A DNA stretch of 64,000 bases. Origin: JAVVHE01 sp038238915 (GTDB lineage Bacteria; Pseudomonadota; Alphaproteobacteria; Sphingomonadales; Sphingomonadaceae). The position numbers and the translations under genes are program-made. Under the pieces are notes generated by a model, which saw only the letters and a list, made by a program, of their open reading frames with translations, did no database searches and was not told the origin of the DNA. Shown piece by piece: positions 18,320-26,927 of this stretch. Within the stretch, counting starts at the first letter, position 1. Each line of letters starts with the position of its first letter. Location of the stretch: contig JBBSFH010000003.1 of the NCBI GenBank assembly GCA_038238915.1, positions 117,799 through 181,798 on the forward strand, given 5' to 3'.

Positions 18320-19516
18320 CTAGTTCTGCCCGGCTGTGAGTTGCTGATAGGCCGCCGCGAGTTGCTGCGACATCGCGTGGCCCGCGTGATCGAGCAGGCC
18401 CGCCGAGGCGAGCTGGCCGAGCGCCGACAGGATATGCCGATAGGCTTCGGTGAGCTGCGCGCGCGCCGCATCGTCCGCGCGGCCGCCACCCGCGCCGCCC
18501 GCGCCATGCGCACCCTGCGCGCCGCCGAGCACGAACGGCTGTCCCCCGCCGCCGCCGCCGCCGAACACCGGCCCAGGGCCGCCGTGGGGAAAGCCGTGGT
18601 TCTCGAACACGTCTTTGGGAATATCCTTCGGCGGGTCCTTGTGGAAGTCCTTCGGCGGGTCCTTGTGGAAGTCCTTCGGCGGGTCCTTGTGGAAGTCCTT
18701 CGGCGGGTCCTTGTGGAAGTCCTTCGGCGGGTCCTTGGGAGGGTCCTTCCCATTATCCTGTACAGGGTTCTTGGGAAGCTGGGCCTGATAGTGGGCGAGA
18801 ATTCGCTTTCTAGAGAGCGCCGTGGCGAAGATCGCCACCTCATCGATCAGGCCATAGAATGTTCGATGGATCGTGCTGCCGACAGGAATCATGCCCATCC
18901 GGTCGCCAATCGCCAGAGCGACTTCCGGGTCGTCTGGCGGCGTGTGTGGCCACTTGGTATCGATGTCGATCGCAGTCGTATTGATGGGAGTCGCGCTGTC
19001 CAGAATGCCGTTCAGGTAAATCCGGATCGCCAGCCCGTCGTAGGTGGCGACCACATGGGTCTCCGCACCCAATGCGACCACCCCGGTGCTGTCGGCAGCG
19101 ACGACGTGAGGTGTTGAAGATCCGTCGTTCATGCGGAGTTCCACACGAACCTTCGCGTCCGGATTCACGCTCAGGCCGTATTGCGTCGTGCCCGCGTAAC
19201 TCTCTTTTTCCAGGATGCGCTGCTGAAGGCCGGTCGGGCCGTCCCATCGAACCTTGGCTTCCATCGTTATTCGGGGCGGATTGTTGGTCGCACTGTTGGG
19301 AACGACAATTCGTCCGGTCGTGCCGTCGAACAGCGCCGCCGTGTCTCCGCCGTGGAAGCCGGGGTGCCCCAGCGTGATTCCACCGGTCGAGTAGGTTCCA
19401 TCGTTGCCGTGCCCGGACGCATCGGCTGCTGGCGCGCTTACGGTAGCCTCCCCCAGGCGCCAGTAGCCGATTGGTCCGTCCGCCAACACTTCAGCCGCAT
19501 AGGTTGCGAGTGCCAT
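18320..19516 (-). CDS. LamG-like domain protein with Lys-Asp octad repeats
   Basis: A 398-residue protein with no signal peptide. Residues about 5-245 look like a concanavalin/LamG jelly roll (GPIGYWRLGE, GNDGTYS, TMEAKVRWDG, HVVATYDGLAIRIYLNG, YGLIDEVAIF). A tandem repeat follows (unit KDPPKDFH, four perfect 24-bp DNA copies at 18624-18719 plus a partial one), then a Gly-rich stretch (PFVLGG motif) and a 50-residue helical C-terminus shared with the next protein upstream. ATG 19516 is used because GAGGGG lies eight bases ahead. I infer that the Lys/Asp block is the substrate of the ATP-grasp ligase encoded 62 bases downstream. Confidence 0.75.
   Translation of the reverse strand: MALATYAAEVLADGPIGYWRLGEATVSAPAADASGHGNDGTYSTGGITLGHPGFHGGDTAALFDGTTGRIVVPNSATNNPPRITMEAKVRWDGPTGLQQRILEKESYAGTTQYGLSVNPDAKVRVELRMNDGSSTPHVVAADSTGVVALGAETHVVATYDGLAIRIYLNGILDSATPINTTAIDIDTKWPHTPPDDPEVALAIGDRMGMIPVGSTIHRTFYGLIDEVAIFATALSRKRILAHYQAQLPKNPVQDNGKDPPKDPPKDFHKDPPKDFHKDPPKDFHKDPPKDFHKDPPKDIPKDVFENHGFPHGGPGPVFGGGGGGGQPFVLGGAQGAHGAGGAGGGRADDAARAQLTEAYRHILSALGQLASAGLLDHAGHAMSQQLAAAYQQLTAGQN
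18624..18737 (-). repeat. 24-bp tandem repeat inside the KD-repeat gene
   Basis: Four identical 24-bp units (18624-18647, 18648-18671, 18672-18695, 18696-18719) and a partial fifth to 18737. The unit is a multiple of three and encodes eight residues, so copy number can change without a frameshift. Perfect identity at DNA level points to recent slippage or selection for a uniform repeat. Confidence 0.9.
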
Positions 19517-19624
19517 AGCCAATCCCCTCGATAGTCCCGCGAGTAACTGCCCGCCTCGGCCGAGCTACGATGAGCGGTGAAGACCGCCTTCGCCGCTCCA
19601 CACATGCCGAGGCGGGTCTGCGAC

Positions 19625-21367
19625 CTAGTTTTGCGCGCTTGTGAGCTGCTGGTAAGCCGCGCTCAATTGCTGGTACATCGCCTGACCCTGCGGATCGAGC
19701 AGCCCCGCCTGGGCAAGCTGGCCCAGCGCGCCCAGCAGTTGCTGGTAGGCCTGTGTGAGCAGCGCGCGCGCGGCATCGTCGCGTCCGCCGCCGCCGGCTG
19801 CCGGGCCGTGTGCTCCGCCGCCGAGCACGAACGGCGTGCCGCCCCCGCCCTGATTGCCGAACACCGGACCCTGCCCGCCGAACTGCGGCCCGGGGTTGCC
19901 GCCGCCTCCCGGGAACCCCGGGTTCTCAACAAGCTGCTTGGGATTTTCGAACCCCGGCGGCTTTTGCGGATCGAAAACCGCTTCCTTGGCATGTTCCTTG
20001 ATGAAGTCCTTCAAGGCTTCCTTCGGAAAGTCCTTGTGGAAGTCCTTGGGATTATCCTTGATAATGTCCTTCGGGTTATCCTTGTGACCATCCTTCGGCT
20101 GGTCCTTGTGGAAGTCCTTGGGATTGTCCTTGATCACATCCTTGGGATTGTCCTTGTGACCATCCTTGTGGCCATCCTTGTGACCATCTTTCGGCTGGTC
20201 CTTGTGCAAGTCTTTTGGATCGTCCTTGATGAAATCCTTCGGGTTGTCCTTGATCGCTTCTTTAGGGCTATCCTTGGGATGATCCTTGACGAAGTCTTTG
20301 ACCGGTTCCTTGATCAGATCCTTCGGCGAGTGCTTCACCACGGGCCCGCACGACACGCTCGATCCGATTGAACTGCGTGGCCCGTCAAGCGCGGCCTGGA
20401 TCCGCGTTACCTGGCCGGTGCTGAACATTACCATCGCGGCGTCGTCGACATAGTCCATGTAATTCATGAACATGTCGCCGTTGGGGCCGTTCGAGCAACT
20501 GATGGTCGGGAACGGCGGATGGCCGAAGTTCGGCCCACCCTGGTTGGGCGTGTCGGCAACGGCATCGGTGCCGCCGCATCCGCCGCCGTCATCGCCCCAG
20601 ATATGGAGGAGGTTCAGCCAATGGCCAACCTCGTGCGTTGCCGTCCGCCCAAGGTTGAACGGCGCGGCGGCGGTGCCCGTCGTGCCGAAGCCCGTATGCA
20701 GGATCACCACGCCATCGGTCGCCGCCGCACCGCCGGGGAACTGCGCATAGCCCAGTAGCGGGCTGGTAAGCTGACAGACCCACAGATTCAGATACTGGTC
20801 CCTCGGCCACGCGTCCGCGCCGCCCGTCGCCGCCGATTTGACCGTGTCGTCATGGCCGAAGCTGGCCACCGCCGTCTGCGTCCGGGTGACGCCGTTGGTC
20901 GCTGCGCCGTTCGGATCGTGCGTCGCCAATTCGAAGACGATCCGCGCATCGGCGGCGAGCGGCGCGAAAGGCGCGGGTACCGTCGAAACGTCGGGATTGG
21001 CCTTGCGGTAATCGCGGTTTAGAACCGCGATCTGGCTGTCGATCTGCGCCTGGCTGATGTTCTGGGTGGCGGTGTTGTACACCACATGCACCACCACCGG
21101 GATCTTGGTGCAGCCCGTGCGCTGCGGGGACATCAGTGATTCGGCTCGGAACGCGCCATCCTCGATGCGCGCGCGCGCCGCCGCATAACGCGGATCGGTG
21201 TTCAAAAGCCGCCGATGCACCTCCATCGTGCCGCATGAGCGCTTGGTTGGTGACGGTGGAAGCGCGTCCCCGCCATCGGGTCTGGCCCCGCCGCCGCCGC
21301 CGCCCGCTCCTCCATAAGCCGGGCCCCCGCCTGGGGCGTCGGGCTTGTTATCCGTCGGTTCGCTCAT
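19625..21367 (-). CDS. M43-type metallopeptidase fused to Lys-Asp repeats
   Basis: A 580-residue protein without a signal peptide, starting at ATG 21367 behind AAGGAGG. The N-terminus is Gly-rich. A pappalysin-like (M43) zinc peptidase follows with HEVGHWLNLLH as the metal site and NYMDY as the Met-turn, both complete, so it should be active. From about residue 345 the chain is a long Lys-Asp repeat (PKDFIKD, PKDGHKD, PKDLHKD types, less regular than in the next gene), then a Gly-rich PFVLGGG stretch and the same helical C-terminus as the LamG protein (QAYQQLLGALGQLAQAGLLD). It probably shares modification by the nearby ATP-grasp enzyme; the peptidase target is unknown. Confidence 0.78.
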   Translation of the reverse strand: MSEPTDNKPDAPGGGPAYGGAGGGGGGARPDGGDALPPSPTKRSCGTMEVHRRLLNTDPRYAAARARIEDGAFRAESLMSPQRTGCTKIPVVVHVVYNTATQNISQAQIDSQIAVLNRDYRKANPDVSTVPAPFAPLAADARIVFELATHDPNGAATNGVTRTQTAVASFGHDDTVKSAATGGADAWPRDQYLNLWVCQLTSPLLGYAQFPGGAAATDGVVILHTGFGTTGTAAAPFNLGRTATHEVGHWLNLLHIWGDDGGGCGGTDAVADTPNQGGPNFGHPPFPTISCSNGPNGDMFMNYMDYVDDAAMVMFSTGQVTRIQAALDGPRSSIGSSVSCGPVVKHSPKDLIKEPVKDFVKDHPKDSPKEAIKDNPKDFIKDDPKDLHKDQPKDGHKDGHKDGHKDNPKDVIKDNPKDFHKDQPKDGHKDNPKDIIKDNPKDFHKDFPKEALKDFIKEHAKEAVFDPQKPPGFENPKQLVENPGFPGGGGNPGPQFGGQGPVFGNQGGGGTPFVLGGGAHGPAAGGGGRDDAARALLTQAYQQLLGALGQLAQAGLLDPQGQAMYQQLSAAYQQLTSAQN

Positions 21368-21420
21368 CATTCTTCCTCCTTCGTCACAAGGTTTGGAACG
21401 CGAAACGCAACCTGCCTGCC

Positions 21421-21726
21421 TTACTCCGCCGACAGCACCAATTTGTCCGGGGTCGATTGTGCGACGTGATATTTGCCCGACCAGCCCGGCGCGTCGATCG
21501 TCAGACGATCCCCCGCAATCGACCACGCCCCCGGCGTGCTCGTGGGCCGGTCATCGGGTCCAGGCGCGTTTGCATGCGCCACGCCCGCCTGCGCGATCTT
21601 GATTCCCCGGCGTCCGCGCGCGGGGGGGATCGGCGAACCGGCGGGCTTGAGCACGATCTGCCCCTGGCCGCCCTCCTCGCGCACTTCCACCCAGTCTCCG
21701 ATCAACGTCGCTGGATCGAGTGCCAT
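21421..21726 (-). CDS. Small lipocalin-like hypothetical protein
   Basis: A 101-residue protein, first gene of the KD-repeat group, 53 bases ahead of the M43 gene. It starts MALDPATLIGDWVEV with Trp in the position seen in short lipocalin-like or META-type domains, and alternates strands with Gly/Pro turns (APGWSGKYHVAQ, DKLVLSAE). There is no signal peptide and no catalytic motif. I do not recognise the family, and its role in the cluster is unknown. Confidence 0.6.
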   Translation of the reverse strand: MALDPATLIGDWVEVREEGGQGQIVLKPAGSPIPPARGRRGIKIAQAGVAHANAPGPDDRPTSTPGAWSIAGDRLTIDAPGWSGKYHVAQSTPDKLVLSAE

Positions 21727-21866
21727 CTCGCCTCTCCCACGCGCCCTTCAGGCACCTCAAGAATTACGTGAATGTAATCCGAAATCGCGAACGACGCAAG
21801 CCCGCTCACAAATAATAAGGGGGGAGGGGGTGGTGTCGGGCAAAGGGGCCTTTGCGCCCAGGCCGA

Positions 21867-21883
21867 GTTAACCTAACAGCGTC
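21867..21883. mobile_element. IS6-type terminal-repeat scar (degenerate)
   Basis: A 17-base stretch similar to the GTTAACCTGACAGCACC end found at 25615, 35601 and 59820 (here GTTAACCTAACAGCGTC). It is a relic of the same IS family, between the KD-repeat group and the permease gene. No transposase sequence remains. Confidence 0.45.
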
Positions 21884-22019
21884 CCCGCCATCATCCCGTC
21901 AATCTAGAGCTCGACGATCACCACCGAATACAACACGATATGGATCGACAGGGCTGACTGGTCCCGGGCAGATTTTAATGTCACCTGAGCGAAGCAGGGC
22001 GACCGAGAGGAAAAGCAGG

Positions 22020-23462
22020 ATGGCGTTTTTGGGGCCAGTCAAGCCGATCGAAGCCAATCGAAGCGTCGAGGCGACGCACCGGTTGCGCCCGACACTCAGC
22101 TGGCCGCACCTGATCGCACTCGGCGTCGGCGCGATCGTCGGTACCGGTATCTATACGCTGACCGGCGTCGGTGCCGCGCGGGCGGGGCCGGCGGTGATAC
22201 TGTCATTCGCGATCGCGGGCGCTGTCTGCGCATGCGCCGCGCTCGCCTATGCAGAACTGGCGACGCTGATTCCGCGCGCCGGGAGTGCCTATACCTACAC
22301 ATATTCGGTGGCTGGCGAAGTCCCTGCCTGGGTGGTGGGATGGAGCCTGATCCTCGAATATTCGCTCGCCTGCTCCACTGTCGCGGTCGGCTGGTCGGGT
22401 TATCTGGTCGGCTGGCTCAAGGCAGCCGGGGTCGCTTTACCAGCGGCATTGCTGGTCGGGCCGCATGCTGGCGGGATCATCAACCTGCCCGCCGTGATCG
22501 TCTCGCTGGCGATCGCTGGCATGTTGATGGCCGGCACGCGCGAGAGCGCCACGCTCAACATCGTCCTGGTGGTTATCAAGCTCGTTGCGCTGACGGCGTT
22601 CGTCGCGATCGCCGCGCCAGCGTTCAACAGTGCCAACTTTCACCCGTTCATGCCCTACGGCTTTGGCAGCCACGAGACGGGCGGGACGACGCACGGCGTA
22701 ATGGCGGCGGCGGCGATCGTTTTCTTTGCCTTCTATGGCTTCGACGCGGTTGCGACTTCGGCGGAGGAAGCGCGGCGGCCGGGGCGGGATTTAACTATCG
22801 GCATCATTGGTTCGATGCTGGTCTGCACAACGGTTTACATTCTTGTTGCGCTGACGGCTGTGGGTGCAACATCCTATTTGACACTGGGCAACTCACCCGA
22901 GCCGCTGGCGCTCGTGCTGCGAACGCTGGGTCATCCCGCAGCCGCCTATCTCATCGCTGGCGCTGCGCTGGTCGCGCTGCCCTCGGTAATCCTCGTCATG
23001 ATGTACGGCCAGAGCCGCATCTTCTTCGTCATGGCGCGAGACGGGCTTCTGCCGCGCTCCTTCGCCAAGGTTTCGAAGCGAACCGGGTCGCCGGTGCTCG
23101 TGACCGGAATCACCGGTGTCCTTGTCGCAGCGACCGCAGGGGTGTTCAGCTTGGGCGAGATTGCCGAGCTGGCCAACGCCGGCACCCTGCTCGCTTTTAT
23201 TGCGGTCTCGGGATGCATGATGGCGCTGCGTCGGCGCGCACCTCATCTGCCGCGTGTGTTTCGTTGCCCCCAACCCTACGTCATCGGTGCGCTAGCGATC
23301 GTCGGCTGTTTATACCTGCTAGCCAGTCTCCCGGAAAAGACGCTGGTACGGTTCGCCATCTGGAACGTGATCGGGATCGTCGTCTACTTGCTCTATAGCC
23401 GCAGCCGCAGTGTGCTGGGGCGCGGCGATGTCGTGGAACACTCCGCGGGGCAGGCAGCATAG
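22020..23462 (+). CDS. APC-family (cationic) amino-acid permease
   Basis: A 480-residue inner-membrane transporter of the amino acid-polyamine-organocation superfamily with about 12 helices. The first helix has the family signature GVGAIVGTGIYTLTGVGAA, and helix 6 has FFAFYGFDAVATSAEEARRP, both typical of CAT-type permeases. ATG 22020 is preferred to an upstream frame at 21852 because it has an AGAGG ribosome-binding site and matches the usual N-terminus; the longer frame would cover the IS scar. Substrate specificity cannot be read from the sequence. Confidence 0.88.
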   Translation: MAFLGPVKPIEANRSVEATHRLRPTLSWPHLIALGVGAIVGTGIYTLTGVGAARAGPAVILSFAIAGAVCACAALAYAELATLIPRAGSAYTYTYSVAGEVPAWVVGWSLILEYSLACSTVAVGWSGYLVGWLKAAGVALPAALLVGPHAGGIINLPAVIVSLAIAGMLMAGTRESATLNIVLVVIKLVALTAFVAIAAPAFNSANFHPFMPYGFGSHETGGTTHGVMAAAAIVFFAFYGFDAVATSAEEARRPGRDLTIGIIGSMLVCTTVYILVALTAVGATSYLTLGNSPEPLALVLRTLGHPAAAYLIAGAALVALPSVILVMMYGQSRIFFVMARDGLLPRSFAKVSKRTGSPVLVTGITGVLVAATAGVFSLGEIAELANAGTLLAFIAVSGCMMALRRRAPHLPRVFRCPQPYVIGALAIVGCLYLLASLPEKTLVRFAIWNVIGIVVYLLYSRSRSVLGRGDVVEHSAGQAA

Positions 23463-23544
23463 GGGGGCGGGATTAAGGTCAAATTAGCGTCATTCCCTAC
23501 GTTTTTCGCCTGCGGCGGCGTGTTTGACGAAATGTAAGCGGGGC

Positions 23545-23617
23545 GGCAGCGACCGCCGTTGCATGAGCGTCAGGGTGGGGCAGGGGCCTGTGCGGCTCGA
23601 TAAGTTGACTTAACAGC
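23545..23617 (+). mobile_element. IS6-type 3'-end remnant
   Basis: This stretch (GACCGCCGTTGCATGA..., GGGGCAGGGGCC, then TTGACTTAACAGCGC) matches the 3' end of the larger remnant at 59760-59836 with several changes. Only the end of the element survives; there is no coding capacity. Confidence 0.6.
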
Positions 23618-23622
23618 GCTTG

Positions 23623-24795
23623 TCAGCGGTCCGCCCGCGAATGTTTCCGCCACGGCGTGCCTCCCCCCTGCCATTGTCGGCCACCGTAGCTGATCAGGCA
23701 TCGCATGAAGGCGGGATCGAATACGGCGTCGTGGCCTGCGTCGGATGAGCCGCAGGTGTGGCCCTCCGCGCTGGCGATCTCGGTCTGGAAATCCGATGGC
23801 GCGGCTCGCGCGACCTCCTCGATCGAGCTCATCTCGATCTGGTTGACCGCCAGCGTGCGCAGGCGGGCGAGCGTGGGAATCAGCCCGGGTGCAAGGCGCG
23901 CGATGTGCTCGGCGCGGGGATCACCGTTGACAAGGATATACAGTCGGCTCGGAGCCTCGTCCGCCATCGCGTGCGCGGCGGCGCGCTGGATATCGGTGAC
24001 GAACACCGAGCGGCGGACGCCGCCGTCGAAATAGGGGTGGCCGCCCAGTTCCACTCGGTCGAACTCGATCGGCACGGCGGCGGACGCCAATAGCGCGCCA
24101 ACATAGCAGTCCTCGCGCTCGCGCCCTGTGAGTTCGGCGGCAATGCGTGTGAGATCGATCGCGTACATCTCGCCATCGAGTGCGTCGACCACGCCGACAA
24201 GCAGCAGCCGACCCTTGGCGCTTTCGCGCGCCACCGAATTATAGATGGGGGCGAGGCTGGCGCGGACGCGCGTTTGCAGGGGACGCGTGTCCGCGAATGA
24301 TCCGGCGAGTGCGCCGCGCGCGAGACCGCGGCGGTCGATGAGATCGCGCTCGCGGTCGATCGTGTAGGCGTGAAGCAGCGCGGAATCATAGGCGGTGCCG
24401 AGGAAGGCAAACGTCGCCTGCAGCGCACCGGTACTGACCCCCGTGACGAAATCGAACGCGGGGCGGGGATCGGCGTGCGCGCCCGACCATCCCGCGAGCA
24501 GCCCCGCGCCATAGGCACCCCACGGTCCACCACCCGAAAGGACGAGAATCGAGTGCGTCGGCGCGGGAGTGCCGTCGGGTAGGGGTTTTTCGCTCGTGGT
24601 GCGTGGCCGCGAGAGCGCGCTGGTCATCGCGCTCATCAGCGGAGCCATCGACGAAGGCGTGGTGCGCGCGTCGGACGCCGCGTCATCGAGCCGGTAACGG
24701 AACTCTCCGAGGCGCGGACATGCGAAGCGCAGCGGCGTGCTCGCGCAGCTACCAAGCGCAAGCAGCAGCGCCAGCAGGAGTCCGTTTCGTCGCAT
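23623..24795 (-). CDS. Patatin-like phospholipase lipoprotein
   Basis: A 390-residue acyl hydrolase. ATG 24795 gives a lipoprotein signal with a lipobox (LALGSC), so it is probably membrane-anchored. The patatin features are the oxyanion region SGGGPWGAYGAGLL, the nucleophile elbow GVSTG and the catalytic Asp in FDGGVRR. It lacks a partner gene; the family hydrolyses phospholipid or other acyl esters. The 3' end lies five bases from an IS6 remnant, but the frame is complete. Confidence 0.85.
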   Translation of the reverse strand: MRRNGLLLALLLALGSCASTPLRFACPRLGEFRYRLDDAASDARTTPSSMAPLMSAMTSALSRPRTTSEKPLPDGTPAPTHSILVLSGGGPWGAYGAGLLAGWSGAHADPRPAFDFVTGVSTGALQATFAFLGTAYDSALLHAYTIDRERDLIDRRGLARGALAGSFADTRPLQTRVRASLAPIYNSVARESAKGRLLLVGVVDALDGEMYAIDLTRIAAELTGREREDCYVGALLASAAVPIEFDRVELGGHPYFDGGVRRSVFVTDIQRAAAHAMADEAPSRLYILVNGDPRAEHIARLAPGLIPTLARLRTLAVNQIEMSSIEEVARAAPSDFQTEIASAEGHTCGSSDAGHDAVFDPAFMRCLISYGGRQWQGGGTPWRKHSRADR

Positions 24796-24960
24796 GGCAG
24801 AAGCTAACATCACCCCGACTGCGCGCAAGCCCGAACCAGGGCTCAGCGCGGCAACTGACGCTGCTCGGTCGCGACACGTCCGATGCCGCATCCCAGGTCG
24901 TCAGGAAGGTGCTTGGGACTGCAGGCAAGTCGATCTGCGCAAGAGGGGGAAGGGCGTCAG

Positions 24961-25308
24961 CTACTTTTGCGCTTTGCGAGCCGCGTAGCGGGCGTCCCGC
25001 GCCGCTTTCATCTGTGCTGCGTCAGCAGGCTTCAACCGGGCAGCTTTGAGCGCCGCCGCGGCTTCGGCTTCCGCAAGGCTGGCCGCTTCGATTGCCACCT
25101 TTTGGGCCTTTGCCGCCGCGATGGCCGCGACGTTCGCGGCGCGTTCCTCGGCTCGGGTCTTGTCTTGGGCTTCCCGGGCCCGACGTCGTTCCGCCATCAA
25201 TGCGTCATCAACCGGAGGCTTCGCCTTGAGTTGGGCCACGGCCTTTTGCCTGGCCTTCGTGGCCGACGCTACGCGATCTTGAAAGGAAGGGTCTTTGAAC
25301 GAAGCCAC
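24961..25308 (-). CDS. DUF6481 family protein
   Basis: A 115-residue, charged, Ala/Lys/Arg-rich helical protein that starts FKDPSFQDRVASATKARQ, the hallmark of DUF6481 proteins found in sphingomonads. It is likely a long coiled coil, with no membrane segment. The family has no known function. It is transcribed alone. Confidence 0.8.
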   Translation of the reverse strand: MASFKDPSFQDRVASATKARQKAVAQLKAKPPVDDALMAERRRAREAQDKTRAEERAANVAAIAAAKAQKVAIEAASLAEAEAAAALKAARLKPADAAQMKAARDARYAARKAQK

Positions 25309-25489
25309 GGATTATCCTTGATGGTGTGCTACAAATTATCTGCGCTGCCGAGTATGCGGCGATTGTCCCGCATTCAAGCTCACCAACGTCTGCACTGCGG
25401 GAGTGTTGCGGTGACCTGCTGTGCGCAGGTTTGGGTATCCGCAACAAGATTGCCCATCGACGGCCAACGCCATGCGGATGGGCGGCGTC

Positions 25490-25631
25490 CGACCCCGATC
25501 GTCCTTTGGCACCTGGACGAGACGGTGGTTGGCCATCAGGGGACTGCCGATCGCCTGCTGCGACCGCCACCGCGTGAAATCCAGCGCGGGGTCGGGGCTG
25601 TGCGCTTCGATGGAGTTAACCTGACAGCACC
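25490..25631 (+). mobile_element. IS6-type remnant with intact end
   Basis: Within an intergenic stretch (25309-25736), 25493-25530 resembles the IS6 transposase core around TGGCACCTGGACGAGACGG, and the right end has the terminal repeat GTTAACCTGACAGCACC (25615-25631). The rest of the element is deleted. The fragment marks the left edge of the catabolic island that starts at 25737. I see no gene in the remaining bases. Confidence 0.7.
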
Positions 25632-25736
25632 CCCGACTGGTCGGTTGAACAGTTATCCGCTTTGAGCTTACGTAAGCTCTTGCTACCCTGCAGTAGCACG
25701 GGCCAAGTGAACTGGCCCGTATGGGAGGAGCCGGAG

Positions 25737-26912
25737 ATGACGAGCGCTGCGCATGTCGTGCTGACCGCGACCGAGCGAGTGCATCTGGGAGTACCCGCTG
25801 CGGAGGCGGTGGTGACCGAGGCCGAGCGCCTCGGCGCGGCCCGCGTGTTCCTGCTGACAAGCACCAGCCTAGCCGAACGCACCGACGAGATTGCGAAGAT
25901 CGAAGCCGCGTTGGGCGCGCGCCACGCCGCGACGCACCACGGCATCCGGCCGAATGCGCCCAGATCGGACGTGCTCGCTGCTGCCACGCGCGCGCGCGAG
26001 GTCGGGGCCGATCTCGTCGTAACGGTTGGCGGCGGTTCGGTGACCGATGCCGGCAAGATCGTGTTGATCTGCCTCAAACACGATATACGCACCGTCGAGG
26101 ATTTCGAGCCATTCCGCACGCGCGTCGAGGACGACGGTACCGTCGTGCAGCCGGAATTCGCCGCGCCCGACATCCGCGCGATCTGCGTGCCGACGACGCT
26201 TTCGGGGGGCGAGTTCAACCCGCTCTCGGGCGCGACCGATGAGCGGATCAAGCTCAAGCAGGGCTATTCGCAGCGCATGATGGTGCCCGTGTCGGTCGTG
26301 CTCGATCCCGCGATCACGCGGCACACGCCCGAATGGTTGTGGCTGTCGACCGGCATCCGCTCGGTCGATCATGCAGTCGAGACGCTGGGCTCGCTGCAAT
26401 CGAACGATTATTGCGACGGCATCGCGGACAGCGCGCTCCGGCTGCTCGCTGCGGGGCTGCCGCGCGTAAAGGCGGACCCTGACGATATGGAGGCGCGCCT
26501 CAAGTGCCAGATTGGCGCGTGGCAATCGATGCTGCCGATCCTGGCCGGCGTTCCGATGGGGGCGAGCCACGCGATCGGGCATGTGCTGGGCGGTACCTGC
26601 GACGTGCCGCACGGCTATACCTCGTGCGTGATGTCACCGTTCGTGCAAGCGTTCAACGCGCCGGTGAACGCGGCACGCCAGACGCGGATAAGCGACTGTC
26701 TCGGCGCGGCGGACCGGCACGCATCCGAACTGCTCGACCGCTTCATCGCCGGGCTGGGGATGCCGCGTAGCCTGAAGGCGGTAGGGGTGCAGCGCGATCA
26801 GTTCCCGATTATCGCCAGGTACACACTGCTCGACTTCTGGGGGCGGACCAATCCCCGGCCGATCCGCAACGAGGAGGATGTGATGGGCATCCTCGAGAGC
26901 GCGGCAGGCTAG
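25737..26912 (+). CDS. Iron-containing alcohol dehydrogenase / maleylacetate-reductase type
   Basis: A 391-residue group III (iron-type) dehydrogenase. The NAD(P) site is seen as VTVGGGSVTDAGK, and the metal region includes DHAVETLGS, GASHAIGHVLGG and the second His in DVPHGYTSCV. ATG 25737 has GGAGGAG upstream. It probably oxidises an alcohol, or reduces an aldehyde or keto acid, during breakdown of the substrate handled by the neighbouring monooxygenase. It is the first gene of a plus-strand group with a TetR regulator and an acyl-CoA synthetase. Confidence 0.85.
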   Translation: MTSAAHVVLTATERVHLGVPAAEAVVTEAERLGAARVFLLTSTSLAERTDEIAKIEAALGARHAATHHGIRPNAPRSDVLAAATRAREVGADLVVTVGGGSVTDAGKIVLICLKHDIRTVEDFEPFRTRVEDDGTVVQPEFAAPDIRAICVPTTLSGGEFNPLSGATDERIKLKQGYSQRMMVPVSVVLDPAITRHTPEWLWLSTGIRSVDHAVETLGSLQSNDYCDGIADSALRLLAAGLPRVKADPDDMEARLKCQIGAWQSMLPILAGVPMGASHAIGHVLGGTCDVPHGYTSCVMSPFVQAFNAPVNAARQTRISDCLGAADRHASELLDRFIAGLGMPRSLKAVGVQRDQFPIIARYTLLDFWGRTNPRPIRNEEDVMGILESAAG

Positions 26913-26927
26913 AGAACGCGTGACGCC

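Noticed and set aside
18624..18737. Tandem repeats as a CRISPR array
   Set aside because: The units abut without spacers and are in-frame codons of a protein; no cas genes are near.
21852..22019. N-terminal extension of the permease
   Set aside because: It would read through an IS-end scar and has no ribosome-binding site; ATG 22020 fits the family.
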